Assembly: GCF_017968845.1 (NCBI RefSeq) | Contig: NZ_CP072876.1 | Coordinates: 682,001 to 746,000 of the forward strand | DNA length: 64,000 bases | Direction: 5' to 3' | Source: Microbacterium sp. NIBRBAC000506063 | Lineage (GTDB): Bacteria; Actinomycetota; Actinomycetes; Actinomycetales; Microbacteriaceae | In this document: piece after piece, positions 38,594-46,503 of the stretch | Position numbering within the stretch: position 1 is the first letter of the stretch | How the letters are laid out: each line of letters begins with the position of its first letter | The notes under the pieces: model-generated | Told to the model about the DNA's origin: nothing | The model's database searches: none | Seen by the model: only the letters and a program-made list of their open reading frames with translations | Translations under genes and position numbers: made by a program

Positions 38594-39186
38594 ATGGCCA
38601 TTGACGACATTCTCAAGCAGGTTCCGGTCGACGAGATCGCGAGCAAGCTCGGCGTCTCGCCGGAGGTCGCACGACAGGCGATCGAGCAGGGCGGCGGCGC
38701 TCTGCTCGGCGGACTCGCCAACAACGCCCAGAGCGCAGAGGGGTCCGCCGCGATCCAGAAGGCGCTCAGCAAGCACGAAGGTTTCCACGGTGCGGCATCC
38801 GTTGATGAGATCGACGAGGCGGACGGCAAGAAGATCGTCAAGCACGTCTTCGGCGACAAGGAGCAGGATGTCGCCAAGGCGCTCAACAGCTCCGACAAGA
38901 CCGCCGGCGGCATCGACTTCGCCAAGCTTCTCCCGATCCTGGCCCGATCGTGATGGGTCTGATCGCCAACAACGCCAAGTCGACACCGGCGGCGGCCGAG
39001 TCGTCGAGCGGCGGCGGTATCGGCGACGTCATCGGCGGACTCCTCGGCGGAGGCGGCGGAGGCGGTGCCTCCGGCGGCATCGGCGACGTGATCGGCGGGC
39101 TCCTCGGTGGCGGCGGAAGCGGCTCCGGCGGCGGCCTGGACATCGGCGGCCTGCTGGGCGGCATCCTCGGCGGCGGCAAGAAGTAG
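38594..39186 (+). CDS. DUF937 protein with glycine-rich tail (frameshifted)
   Basis: About 197 residues. The N-terminal DUF937 part reads MAIDDILKQVPVDEIASKLG and VARQAIEQGGGALLGGLANN; the tail is a glycine repeat (GGGIGDVIGGLLGGGGGGG twice). One frameshift near 38945 (ILAPIVMGLIANNAKS restored). ATG 38594 has GGGAGG upstream. It points opposite to hpt and tilS, sitting between them in an otherwise leftward cluster. Function unknown. Confidence 0.78.
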
Positions 39187-39204
39187 CGGAAGCGGGCTCT
39201 CCCT

Positions 39205-39355
39205 CCCGGTCGTCGAGCTTGTCGAAACGCCCGGAACCTCCAGCGTGAGCGGGTCCATCCCTCCCGGTCGTTGAGCGAGGCATCGCGCAGCGATCCCGAG
39301 ACGAAACGTGGTGACCTCGCTGTCTCCGGTCGTTGAGCCTGTCGAAACGCCCGGA
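39205..39355. repeat. Three CGGTCGTTGAG/CGTCGAGCTTGTCGAAACG units
   Basis: Units lie at 39205-39234 (CCCGGTCGTCGAGCTTGTCG...), 39263-39309 (CCCGGTCGTTGAGCGAGGCA...GACGAAACG) and 39326-39355 (CCGGTCGTTGAGCCTGTCGA...). Each starts with CCGGTCG and ends with CGAAACG. They fill the space between the convergent DUF937 and tilS genes, so they may terminate both. Confidence 0.8.
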
Positions 39356-39375
39356 GAGACCGCAGCAACAGTCGC

Positions 39376-40371
39376 CTACCGCGCCGCGAACACGATCTGC
39401 CCGGCCCGGCGCTCGGCCGTACACCCGGGCAGGTCGATCGGGCCCTGTCCCGACCAGTCGGTGACCAGGCGCGCGACCTCAAGCGTCTGCACGCGGCTCA
39501 GAGAAGCACCGAACTCGCTGGCGACGACGTGCCGGATGATCCGGTTCCGCAGCGCCGCCGGGTTCGCCGCGAGCGCGGCGACGCTGACCGCGATCCCCGC
39601 CTCGGCGTGCTCGACGATGTCTTCGATCGTCTCGGCGATCATGTCGTCGAACGCTTCCGCATCTTCGCGCAGCTGATCCGCGGTGCGCGCGAGCGCCTCG
39701 GCGACCCGGGGACCGAGCTCGGCCTCCAGCACCGGCAGCACCTGCTGCCGCACGCGCACCCGCGCGTAGCGGTCGTCGAGGTTGTGCGGGTCGTCCCAGG
39801 GCTCGAGGTCGGATGCCGCGCAGCACTCCCGCGTCGTCTCCCGACGCACACCGAGCAGCGGCCGCAGCCAGACCACCCCATCATCGCGCGATGCGGCCAT
39901 GCCCTGCAGGCTTCCGGCGCCCGAGCCGCGGGCGAGGCCGAGCAGCACGGTCTCGGCCTGATCGTCGAGCGTGTGTCCGAGCAGCACCGCCGCGACGCCC
40001 TCCTCTTCGGCGACGGCGCGCAGCGCCGCGTACCGCGCCTCGCGGGCGGCAGCCTCCGGCCCGCCCTCTGCGCCCACGTCGACCCGCGTCACCCGTGAGC
40101 GGATGCCGAGCGATGCCGCCTGCGCGGCCGCGCGCTCTGCGGCATCCGATGATCCCTCCTGCAGCCCGTGGTCGACGGTGAGGCTCACCACCTCCAGCCC
40201 GCGCGAGCGCGCCTCGAAGGCGGTCGCCGCCGCGAGCGCGAGGGAATCGGCACCGCCGGAGAGCGCGACGAGCACGCGCGCGGCATCCACCGGCAGGGCG
40301 GACAGCGCCTGACGCACGGCGAGGCGGACTTCGGCGACGGCGGGGACAAAGGTCGATCGGCCACACTTCAC
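39376..40371 (-). CDS. tilS: tRNA(Ile)-lysidine synthase
   Basis: Modifies C34 of tRNA-Ile(CAU) to lysidine, so that it reads AUA. The intact 331-residue protein has the PP-loop [18 protein letters not shown] (about 35-52), [37 protein letters not shown] and a C-terminal TilS substrate domain. It lies upstream of hpt and ftsH, as in Bacillus and actinobacteria. It is divergent from ppa, with 52 nt between starts. Confidence 0.93.
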   Translation of the reverse strand: MKCGRSTFVPAVAEVRLAVRQALSALPVDAARVLVALSGGADSLALAAATAFEARSRGLEVVSLTVDHGLQEGSSDAAERAAAQAASLGIRSRVTRVDVGAEGGPEAAAREARYAALRAVAEEEGVAAVLLGHTLDDQAETVLLGLARGSGAGSLQGMAASRDDGVVWLRPLLGVRRETTRECCAASDLEPWDDPHNLDDRYARVRVRQQVLPVLEAELGPRVAEALARTADQLREDAEAFDDMIAETIEDIVEHAEAGIAVSVAALAANPAALRNRIIRHVVASEFGASLSRVQTLEVARLVTDWSGQGPIDLPGCTAERRAGQIVFAAR

Positions 40372-40423
40372 CGTAGCGTTAGGCTAGTGCGCGGATTCGT
40401 TCCCGTTCACCGAGGAGACACAC

Positions 40424-40955
40424 ATGGGCGCATACGACGCCGTCATCGAGATCCCGCGCGGCAGCCGCGTCAAGTACGAGGTCGACCACGGCACCGGTCG
40501 GGTGTTCCTCGACCGCATCCTGTACACGACCTTCGGCTACCCGACCAACTACGGGTTCTTCGAGAACACCCTCGGCGAGGACGGCGACCCGCTCGACGTG
40601 CTCGTGCTGCTGGACTTCGACCTCTCCCCGGTGTGCTCGCCAAGGTGCGCCCGGTCGGCGTGCTGAAGATGAGCGACGAGGCCGGCGGAGACGACAAGCT
40701 CGTCGCCGTGCTGGCGAAGGACCCGCGCTGGGACCACATCCAGGATGTCGACGACATCCCGAGTACACGAAGAAGGAGATCGCGCACTTCTTCGAGCACT
40801 ACAAGGACCTCGAGCCCGGCAAGTGGGTCAAGGTCGACGAGTGGGCTGACGCCGCCGAGGCCGAGCGCCTGGTCGACGAGGCGTTCGCGCGCTTCGCCGA
40901 GCACGAGGGCCAGACGGCCACGCAGGGCGAAGGCGTCGCGCCGAACTCGCTCTGA
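40424..40955 (+). CDS. ppa: Inorganic pyrophosphatase (frameshifted)
   Basis: Hydrolyses pyrophosphate to phosphate. About 177 residues: [20 protein letters not shown], the family signature [11 protein letters not shown] (metal-binding Asp), [20 protein letters not shown] and, restored, [20 protein letters not shown]. Two frameshifts, near 40635 (CCCCC read as CCCC) and 40765 (CCCC read as CCC), are textbook homopolymer losses. Confidence 0.94.
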
Positions 40956-40973
40956 CCCGCCGGCTCAATCGAT

Positions 40974-41011
40974 GGTCTGATCGGATGCCGCGACGGCGGC
41001 CCGGTCAGACC
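40974..41011. terminator. Hairpin between convergent ppa and M23 genes
   Basis: GGTCTGA (40974-40980) and TCAGACC (41005-41011) form a 7-bp stem around a 24-nt G/C-rich loop. It overlaps the M23 stop codon. No T-run is visible, so two-way termination is only suggested. Confidence 0.45.
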
Positions 41012-42435
41012 GAGACGCCGCGCCCGCGCAGGAAGGTCGCGGGGTTGACCGTGGCGCCGTTGACGTACACCTCGAAGTGGAGGTGGCAGCCGAAGGAGTT
41101 GCCGGTGTCGCCGGCGTAGGCGATGCGCTGGCCGGCAGAGACCTGCTGGCCGTGGCCGACGAGGTATCCGCCGGGCGGATGTGCGCATAGCCGGTAGCGA
41201 TGCCGCCTCCGTGCTGGATGCGGATGTAGTTGCCGTAGCCGCCGTTGTAGAAGGCCGCGTCGACCGTGCCGGATGCCGCGGCGTAGATGTAGGCGCCGCA
41301 TCCGTTCGCGAAGTCGATCCCGCGGTGATTCGACGAGGAGCAGTAGCCGTTGGTGCACTTGCTCGTGCGGGACCGAACCACGACGAGATGTAGCCGCCAT
41401 GTGGGCGCGCCCAGCCGCTGCCGCCGACCTGGCCGCCGGCGCCGCCACTTCCGCCGCCGCTGCTTCCGCCGCCACCGCCGTTGTTGTTCTTCGCGGCTTC
41501 TTCTGCTCGGCGTGCGGCCTCTTCGGCTTCCTTGCGCCTGCGCTCCTCCTCCGCCTTGCGGCGGGCCTCCTCGCGGCGCTTGCGCTCGGCGACGCCCTCC
41601 TTGTAGGCGGCGATCGTCTTCGCAGTGTCGTCCTTGAGCGCGGCGAGCTGCGCTTCGAGCGTGCCCAGGTACGCGGTCTGCTCGTCGAGGGCCGCCTGGG
41701 CCGCCTCGGCCGCCCGCTGCGCCTCGACAAGCTTCTCTTCGGCGATCCGCTGCAGGCGGTCGCGTTCGTCGCGGGCGACGGCGGCCTGATCGCTGAGCTG
41801 CTGGCGGAGTTGCGAGCGGCGACGGCGGTGTCGTAGATGGACTGGTTGTGCTCGAGGAGCTTGTCCATCTGACCGAGCCGGGCCAGCAGATCGTCGGCGC
41901 CGGCGGCGGAGCCGGCGAAGAACAGTTCGAGGGAGGCGTCGTCGCCGCCGTTGCGGTACAGCTGCGAGGCGACCTGTCCGGCCTTGCGCGCGGAGTCCTC
42001 GGCGATCCCGGCCTGCGCGTCGGCCTGCTCCTGCAGCTGCGTCGCCTGCTCGGCGGCCTCGAAGAACGCCTGCTGCGCTTCGTAGTACTCGTTCGCCGCG
42101 CGCTCGGCGGCGGCGTTGGCCTCTTGGACGCGGTAGGCGAGCGCGCTGATCAGACCTTCGATGCGGGTGATCTCCCGGGCCTTGGCCGCCTCGTTCGCCC
42201 TGGCCTTCTCGACGTCGTCCCAGCTGGGGTAGGTGGCGGCGTGCGCCGCGGAGACCCCGGAGGTGAGACCGAAGGCGCCGAGAGCGGCAACGCCCAGGAC
42301 ACCCGCTGTCAGGGCGCTGCGGCGGCTCATCGCCATCTGCGGCCAGAGCGCGCGGGCCTCTGCGGGCGAGGGGCCGCAGCCGCACTCGTCCGGGCCTGCC
42401 TGCGCGGCATCCGACCGCACCTGCTCTGGGCTCAC
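41005..42435 (-). CDS. Secreted M23 (LytM-type) peptidase with coiled coil (frameshifted)
   Basis: A cell-wall endopeptidase or amidase activator. In order: N-terminal tail, a signal with a twin-Arg-like SRRSALTAGVLGVAALGAFG (about residues 37-56), a long coiled coil (KAREITRIEGLISALAYRVQ onwards), a charged stretch (ERKRREEARRKAEEERRRKE), a glycine linker and the M23 domain (NHRGIDFANGCG, GGYGNYIRIQHGGG, HLHFEVYVNG). Frameshifts lie near 41815, 41375 and 41180. GTG 42435 has GAGGGG 4 nt upstream. A second start, ATG 42544 with AGGAGG, is in frame only if another base is missing near 42436. Confidence 0.87.
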   Translation of the reverse strand: MSPEQVRSDAAQAGPDECGCGPSPAEARALWPQMAMSRRSALTAGVLGVAALGAFGLTSGVSAAHAATYPSWDDVEKARANEAAKAREITRIEGLISALAYRVQEANAAAERAANEYYEAQQAFFEAAEQATQLQEQADAQAGIAEDSARKAGQVASQLYRNGGDDASLELFFAGSAAGADDLLARLGQMDKLLEHNQSIYDTAVAARNSASSSAIRPPSPATNATACSGSPKRSLSRRSGRPRRPRRPSTSRPRTWARSKRSSPRSRTTLRRRSPPTRRASPSASAARRPAARRRRSAGARKPKRPHAEQKKPRRTTTAVAAEAAAAEVAAPAARSAAAAGRAHMAATSRRGSVPHEQVHQRLLLLVESPRDRLRERMRRLHLRRGIRHGRRGLLQRRLRQLHPHPARRRHRYRLCAHPPGGYLVGHGQQVSAGQRIAYAGDTGNSFGCHLHFEVYVNGATVNPATFLRGRGVSV

Positions 42436-42544
42436 GCTTCCCCTCGGGCGATTTCACACCATTCACAGTAACAACATCAGTCACATTTGCAACAGGGTGC
42501 GTCGATCTGCGCATCGGATGTCGCACGCACGACGCTGTTTCCAT

Positions 42545-42654
42545 GGTCCTCCTCCCTGCCTCGTTTGGGAAGGCACCGCGCCCTCGATTCGCAATTTCCC
42601 CGGTGCATCCCTTATGCTTGATCGTCGGCAAGAGAGTCCTCGCGGATCCTCTTC
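42545..42654 (-). other. Leader region upstream of the M23 gene, with competing inverted repeats
   Basis: No gene is seen. On the minus strand GCACCG (42606-42601) can pair with CGGTGC (42578-42573), and the adjacent GGGAA (42600-42596) with TTCCC (42571-42567). The two pairings interleave, so they would compete or form a tight pseudoknot. It does not match the c-di-AMP riboswitch consensus as I know it. Confidence 0.3.
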
Positions 42655-42726
42655 GGCCCATCGTTTAGCGGCCTAGGACGCCGCCCTTTCACGGCGGTAG
42701 CACGGGTTCGAATCCCGTTGGGGTCA
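42655..42726 (+). tRNA. tRNA-Glu (TTC), one C missing from the acceptor stem
   Basis: Anticodon loop CTTTCAC (TTC), T arm CACGGGTTCGAATCCCGTT, 3' acceptor TGGGGTC plus A. The 5' acceptor reads GGCCCA where GGCCCCA is needed to pair, so the gene is 72 instead of 73 nt. This is best explained by a homopolymer sequencing error. Confidence 0.92.
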
Positions 42727-42753
42727 CGCAATCCGATACAATTTCATAGTTAT

Positions 42754-42827
42754 GGCCCTGTAGCGCAGTTGGTTAGCGTGCCGCCCTGTCACGGCGGAGG
42801 TCGCGGGTTCAAGTCCCGTCAGGGTCG
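42754..42827 (+). tRNA. tRNA-Asp (GTC)
   Basis: A 74-nt tRNA with acceptor GGCCCTG/CAGGGTC, anticodon loop CTGTCAC (GTC), T arm GCGGGTTCAAGTCCCGT. It lies 27 nt after tRNA-Glu, probably in the same transcript. Confidence 0.95.
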
Positions 42828-42838
42828 CTCCGAGCGAC

Positions 42839-42870
42839 AGGCCCTTTTCTCGAAGAGGGCCTTTCGTCTC
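42839..42870 (+). terminator. Terminator after tRNA-Glu/Asp
   Basis: AGGCCCT (42839-42845) pairs with AGGGCCT (42856-42862) around a 10-nt loop, followed by TTCGTCTC. It lies 12 nt past tRNA-Asp. Confidence 0.75.
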
Positions 42871-42896
42871 AGACGCGGCAACATAGCGTGCCGCGA

Positions 42897-42969
42897 GGCT
42901 CTGTAGCTCAGTTGGTAGAGCGCACGACTGAAAATCGTGAGGTCACGGGATCGACGCCCGTCGGAGCCA
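42897..42969 (+). tRNA. tRNA-Phe (GAA)
   Basis: A 73-nt tRNA with acceptor GGCTCTG/CGGAGCC, anticodon loop CTGAAAA (GAA) and T arm ACGGGATCGACGCCCGT. CCA is not encoded. Confidence 0.95.
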
Positions 42970-42973
42970 CTGG

Positions 42974-43010
42974 ACCCTCGTGTGGCTTCTACGCACGGGG
43001 TTTCTTCGTT
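42974..43010 (+). terminator. Terminator after tRNA-Phe
   Basis: ACCCTCGTG pairs with CACGGGGT with one bulged T, followed by TTCTTCGTTTC. It begins 5 nt past tRNA-Phe. Confidence 0.65.
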
Positions 43011-43085
43011 TCTGCCGGCCGATGGTGTGGAGCGCAGCGGCCCTCGCCCCCACGCGTCCGCCCTCAGCTCGCCTCAACGCGGCCG

Positions 43086-43737
43086 TCAAGTGAACTCCAC
43101 GAGGCCGGCGCGCGCCGCTGTCACGAGCACCTGCACCCGGTCACGGACCTGCCACTTCGACATGATGCTCCCCAGATGCGCCTTGACCGTTCCCTCCGAG
43201 ACATGCATCGTGCGCGCCATCTCGGCATTGGACATCCCTGAGCCAGATGCCCCAGCACCTCGGTCTCACGATCGGTCAACATCTCGAGGCCGTTCGCATC
43301 GGGGGCGGGCTTGGCGTCGCGTACATGCTTGACGAGCATCGCGGCGATCCGCGGAGAGAGCGAACTCTCGCCCTGGTGCGCCTGTCGCAGCGCGCTGACG
43401 ATCTCATCGGGGCTGGAGTCCTTGAGCATATAGCCGGCGGCGCCCGCACTGAGCATGGGCAGTACAGTCTCTCTCGTGTCCAGGGTCGTGCAGGCGATCA
43501 CCGTGATGTCGGGCCAGCGCGCCGTGATCTCCCCGTCGCCTCGATGCCACCCATTCCCGGCATCTGGACATCCATCATGACTATGTCGGGCTGATGCTCC
43601 TCGATGGCCTCGATGGCCTCGAAACCATTCTGAGCCTCGGCGACGACCGTGATCTCGGGTGCACGCGATACGAACTGCGTGAGTGCGAGCCGCACCAAAG
43701 GATCGTCGTCGGTGATCAGCAGGCGGATCTCTTCCAT
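43086..43737 (-). CDS. NarL/LuxR-type response regulator (frameshifted)
   Basis: The DNA-binding half of a two-component system, about 218 residues. The receiver has RLLITDDDPLVRLALTQFVS with acidic pocket, the phosphorylation site VMMDVQMPGMGG (Asp near residue 54), and the GYMLKD Lys. The C-terminal LuxR helix-turn-helix reads LTDRETEVLGHLAQG, then restored MSNAEMARTMHVSEGTVKAH. Frameshifts lie near 43535 and 43237. It is divergent from the peptide and kinase genes, and a TTAGACCTCTGG box lies about 50 nt upstream. Confidence 0.9.
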
Positions 43738-43787
43738 GAATCGATCCTAGAACGCCGCAGCGAACCGCCCCACAGGATGAGAACGCA

Positions 43788-43799
43788 TTAGACCTCTGG
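43788..43799 (+). promoter_or_regulatory. TTAGACCTYTGG box, copy 1
   Basis: TTAGACCTCTGG lies 50 nt upstream of the regulator start and about 100 nt upstream of the peptide gene. A copy with one base changed follows the kinase gene at 45191-45202. It may be a binding site of the response regulator; this is inference. Confidence 0.35.
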
Positions 43800-43897
43800 C
43801 TAGTCATACTCTGCCATCTCGTCGGATGTGAACGCGTTCCGTTCCCGAAAGGATGGTTACCAGTAAGACGATCAGCCAGAATGGAGGTGTCTCGATC

Positions 43898-43945
43898 ATG
43901 ACTTTTTGGAACCAGCTCGCTAAGTTCTTCGGCGTCGGCCGCTGA
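43898..43945 (+). CDS. 15-residue amphipathic peptide MTFWNQLAKFFGVGR upstream of the histidine kinase
   Basis: A complete very short gene: ATG 43898, stop TGA 43943-43945. GGAGG lies 10 nt before the ATG, a site as good as those of the large genes nearby. The peptide has no signal sequence, carries two positive charges, and Phe3, Trp4, Leu7, Phe10, Phe11 and Val13 would lie on one face of a helix. It ends 31 nt before the kinase start on the same strand, so both are likely on one mRNA. It could be a signal peptide sensed by the kinase, a small membrane-active peptide, or a leader peptide controlling kinase translation. I do not recognise it from any family. Confidence 0.55.
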   Translation: MTFWNQLAKFFGVGR

Positions 43946-43976
43946 CTCGATGGCCAGAATGCGCCATACTGAGGGC

Positions 43977-45171
43977 ATGTCAGAGGCCGCGGCAACCGGG
44001 AGTCCATCCCGGCGCCTCGGATTGAGCCGCACCGAACGATTGAACCGCCCCGAGCGCATCGCACTCCTGGCGATCCTCGCCGGCAGCGTCAGCTTCGATC
44101 TCGTCGGATACTTCTCGGCTCCCGACGCCGATCCGACCCAGACCGTGGTCAGCATCACCACCACCCTGACCTTCGCCCTGTACCTCTGGTCTCCCTGGTC
44201 GCCACATCGGCGCTGGGATTCGCAGTGCTCCTGTCCTTCCTCGTCAACAATGCGATCGCCGGCCTCTTCGCCGGCAGCATGGCGGCCGTCCTGGTCATGC
44301 GACTCGCATCCACGCCGCTGATCATCGGATACACGGCGGTCTGCTTGTCACCGTTGCACTCTTCGTCTCCTTCGGCGCAGGGGACGCGCAGTCCGACATC
44401 GCCATCACTCTGATCGTCGCCACAATCGCCGGTGCTCTCGGCCTCGCACTCCGCCTCGCCTACGCCCGCGGGCACCGTCTCGAGAGCGAGCTCGTCGAAC
44501 GCGAAGCGAAGGAGCGCGAAGCCGTCCTCGCCGAACGACGCTGGATCGCGGGTGAACTCCACGACAGCATCGCCCATCATCTGACCGTCGTCGCCATGCA
44601 CTCGCAGCTGCTGGACGACGACTCCTCTCGCCCGGCATCGCAGGACGCGATCCGCACCGCCGCGCGAAAGGCCCTCACCGACCTCCGCTTCGTCATCCAA
44701 CTCGCCGAGGACGCCCCGCGCGGCACCGAAGTGCCGTCCGGAGACCTCGCCGCCGCGATCGAAGAGGCGACGGAGGAGTTCCAGGCCGCCGGTCATCCCG
44801 TCGTCTGTGACGGGGACCCGTCGGATGAGAGCATCCCCCGTGGCGCCGAGATCATCCTCGCCCGCATCGTCCGCGAATCGGCCACCAATATCCTCAAGTA
44901 CGCCGGCCCCGGTGAAGTGCGCTTCGTGCTGCGCAGCGACCCGGAGTCGATCGCGCTGACGATCCGCAGCCCTCAGCCGACGACGCCGCGCCGCGACCTG
45001 CCCTCCACCGGCACAGGTCTGAACCGGATGGCCGAACGCGTCCTGGGCGTGAGCGGCGAGTTCACCGCCGGGCCTGTCGGCTCCAGCTGGCTCGTCTCGG
45101 TGCGCCTGCCGGTCGCGGATACGCCGAGCGAATCCGCGAAACTTTCGCCAGGCGAGCCCTCCGACTCCTGA
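43977..45171 (+). CDS. Sensor histidine kinase, HisKA_3 type (frameshifted)
   Basis: The membrane sensor paired with the divergent regulator, about 398 residues. The N-terminal part has about five helices (IALLAILAGSVSFDLVGYF; SITTTLTFALYLW; ALGFAVLLSFLVNNAIAGLF; LVTVALFVSFGAG; IAITLIVATIAGALGLALRL) and no large outside domain, as in DesK-like or peptide-sensing kinases. The cytoplasmic part has the phospho-acceptor GELHDSIAHHLTVVAMHSQL and an ATPase domain with RESATNILKYA and GTGLNRMAERV. Frameshifts lie near 44192 and 44340. Confidence 0.88.
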
Positions 45172-45202
45172 CCAAAGGTCGAAGAAATCTTTAGACCTTT
45201 GG
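45172..45202 (+). repeat. Inverted repeat directly after the kinase gene, containing TTAGACCTTTGG
   Basis: CCAAAGGTC (45172-45180) and GACCTTTGG (45194-45202) are perfect 9-bp arms with a 13-nt loop, starting 1 nt past the kinase stop. No T-run follows. It may be a weak terminator or a second regulator site (see 43788-43799). Confidence 0.6.
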
Positions 45203-45305
45203 GGTCGTAAAACCATACCCAAGCGCGGTAACATCGCCTTGTGGCTCCCCAAGCCTCATTCGGTCGGACAAACTCCCCAAGTTCCCCATCCGGCCGAAAC
45301 CAGCG

Positions 45306-45354
45306 GCGGGCTATGTCTGAGGCATAAGGCTTGCATACCTCAGACATAGCCCGC
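45306..45354. repeat. Perfect 17-bp inverted repeat, large hairpin
   Basis: GCGGGCTATGTCTGAGG (45306-45322) and CCTCAGACATAGCCCGC (45338-45354) around a 15-nt loop. It is the longest perfect stem seen in the window. It lies between the convergent kinase and membrane-protein genes and may be a two-way terminator. The stretch 45203-45305 holds nothing else that I can see. Confidence 0.75.
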
Positions 45355-45374
45355 AGTGCTGCCCCTCCGGGCAC

Positions 45375-45414
45375 GGCGAAGCAGTCTGCCGCCGGGCGAA
45401 GCAGTCTGCCGCCG
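45375..45414. repeat. Tandem duplication of 20 bp
   Basis: GGCGAAGCAGTCTGCCGCCG occurs twice in a row, 8 nt before the stop of the membrane protein gene. Confidence 0.85.
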
Positions 45415-45422
45415 GGCGAGGT

Positions 45423-45800
45423 TTATCCGCCCAGTGCGATGAAGAAGGCCAGCACCGCCAGTGCCAGTGCGACCGGGGTCGCCGTATAGCGTTCGTGCTT
45501 CGAGCGAGAGATCGCGTTCATCGCGACGCCGATGACGAGGATCGCGAAGACGACCCACATGCCCGTCAGTGATACGGCATCCGGCATCACATCGATCACG
45601 CCGGCGCGGTCGAGGGCGAGCGCGCCGATCGCTGCGTAGACGAGGATGGCGAGCGCCGAGCCGATCCGGTACCCGGTCGGCAGGACGCCCTTGTGCTGCC
45701 CGCCCCAGGCGAAGCTTCCCCACGGCGCGCCGAGCGCGAGCGCGAGTTGAAAGATGCAGAGAGCTCCGAGGAGCACGATGAACGCCGCCGCCAAGATCAT
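45423..45800 (-). CDS. Four-helix membrane protein
   Basis: A 125-residue protein with four helices (ILAAAFIVLLGALCIFQLAL; IGSALAILVYAAIGALAL; SLTGMWVVFAILVIGVAMNA; ATPVALALAVLAFFIALGG) and the conserved-looking loop WGGQHKGVLPTGYR. Similar small proteins occur widely in bacteria with no known function. It is intact. Confidence 0.7.
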   Translation of the reverse strand: MILAAAFIVLLGALCIFQLALALGAPWGSFAWGGQHKGVLPTGYRIGSALAILVYAAIGALALDRAGVIDVMPDAVSLTGMWVVFAILVIGVAMNAISRSKHERYTATPVALALAVLAFFIALGG

Positions 45801-45831
45801 GAGCGGCAGTGTAGCGGGGTCGGGTTGCCGG

Positions 45832-46020
45832 TCAGCCCTCGAGGCCGGCGGAGCGCCGCGTCTCGTTGCTGGGCGAGTGGATCACCAGGCCCATGCCGAG
45901 GCTGACGGCGAGGATGCCGCCCGCGAAGACCGCGCCCTGCCATGCCGGAAGCTCATGCGCGATGCCCATCAGCGCGATTCCGCCGAGGAAGAGCACGAGA
46001 AACACGATGAACTTGATCAT
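45832..46020 (-). CDS. Small two-helix membrane protein
   Basis: A 62-residue protein with two helices (MIKFIVFLVLFLGGIALMGI and AVFAGGILAVSLGMGLVI) and a short charged tail. ATG 46020 has AGGAGG upstream. Function unknown. Confidence 0.65.
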   Translation of the reverse strand: MIKFIVFLVLFLGGIALMGIAHELPAWQGAVFAGGILAVSLGMGLVIHSPSNETRRSAGLEG

Positions 46021-46049
46021 GGAAAGCCTCCTGAAGGTGCCCTACGAGC

Positions 46050-46220
46050 CTACCCGGTTCGCGGCGCCTCAGCGAAGCGGGATGAGCATGACACGAGCCT
46101 CACGGTGCACGACGACGGTGTGAGCACGACGGCGGCGATGCGCACGAGGCCGTCCGACCCCGGGCCGACCTCCCGATCGGATGCCGTGACCGTCACCTTT
46201 CCGCGCACGCGCCGACTCAC
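46050..46220 (-). CDS. Possible small hypothetical protein
   Basis: An open frame of 56 codons from GTG 46220 with high third-position GC (SRRVRGKVTVTASDREVGPG onwards). It has no clear ribosome site, and a neighbouring frame gives a better-looking end (VVHREARVMLIPLR-stop), so one base may be missing. Apart from this frame the stretch 46021-46260 holds nothing that I can identify. Confidence 0.3.
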   Translation of the reverse strand: MSRRVRGKVTVTASDREVGPGSDGLVRIAAVVLTPSSCTVRLVSCSSRFAEAPRTG

Positions 46221-46266
46221 ATGAACGGGGTGGGAACATCGAATGGAGCCGTCCCGAACAAGACCC

Positions 46267-46295
46267 TTGGCGCGGGTGTCAAACCGCGCTATAGT
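46267..46295 (+). promoter_or_regulatory. Promoter of the exopolysaccharide locus
   Basis: -35 TTGGCG (46267-46272), 17-nt spacer, -10 TATAGT (46290-46295). Transcription from about 46302 leaves a leader of about 200 nt before ATG 46504, rich in short G runs (GGGGGTG, GGGGAACTGGGGAG, TATGGGGAG). Confidence 0.7.
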
Positions 46296-46503
46296 GACGA
46301 CGTTGGTACGTTCTCCACTTGCGCTTTGACTGGGAAATCGAAGCTCAACCGCTGATGTGGGATCAGAGGTTGTAAGGGAGACACCTTTGGGGGTGATGTG
46401 CCGACGTCAGTCGCGGACATCATGTTCGCGGCTTAGGGGAACTGGGGAGTCGCATGTCCTTATGGGGAGTTGCGCGTCCGCTTGACGCAAATTCGGCGCA
46501 AGC

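Noticed and set aside
42436..42654. c-di-AMP (ydaO-type) riboswitch before the M23 gene
   Set aside because: Such switches occur before actinobacterial wall peptidases, but I could not find the conserved GGGGGAACC and CGAACCCGACAG-type segments.
42655..42726. tRNA-Glu pseudogene
   Set aside because: Only one base is missing, from a C run, and everything else is intact. The same loss pattern is seen throughout the window.
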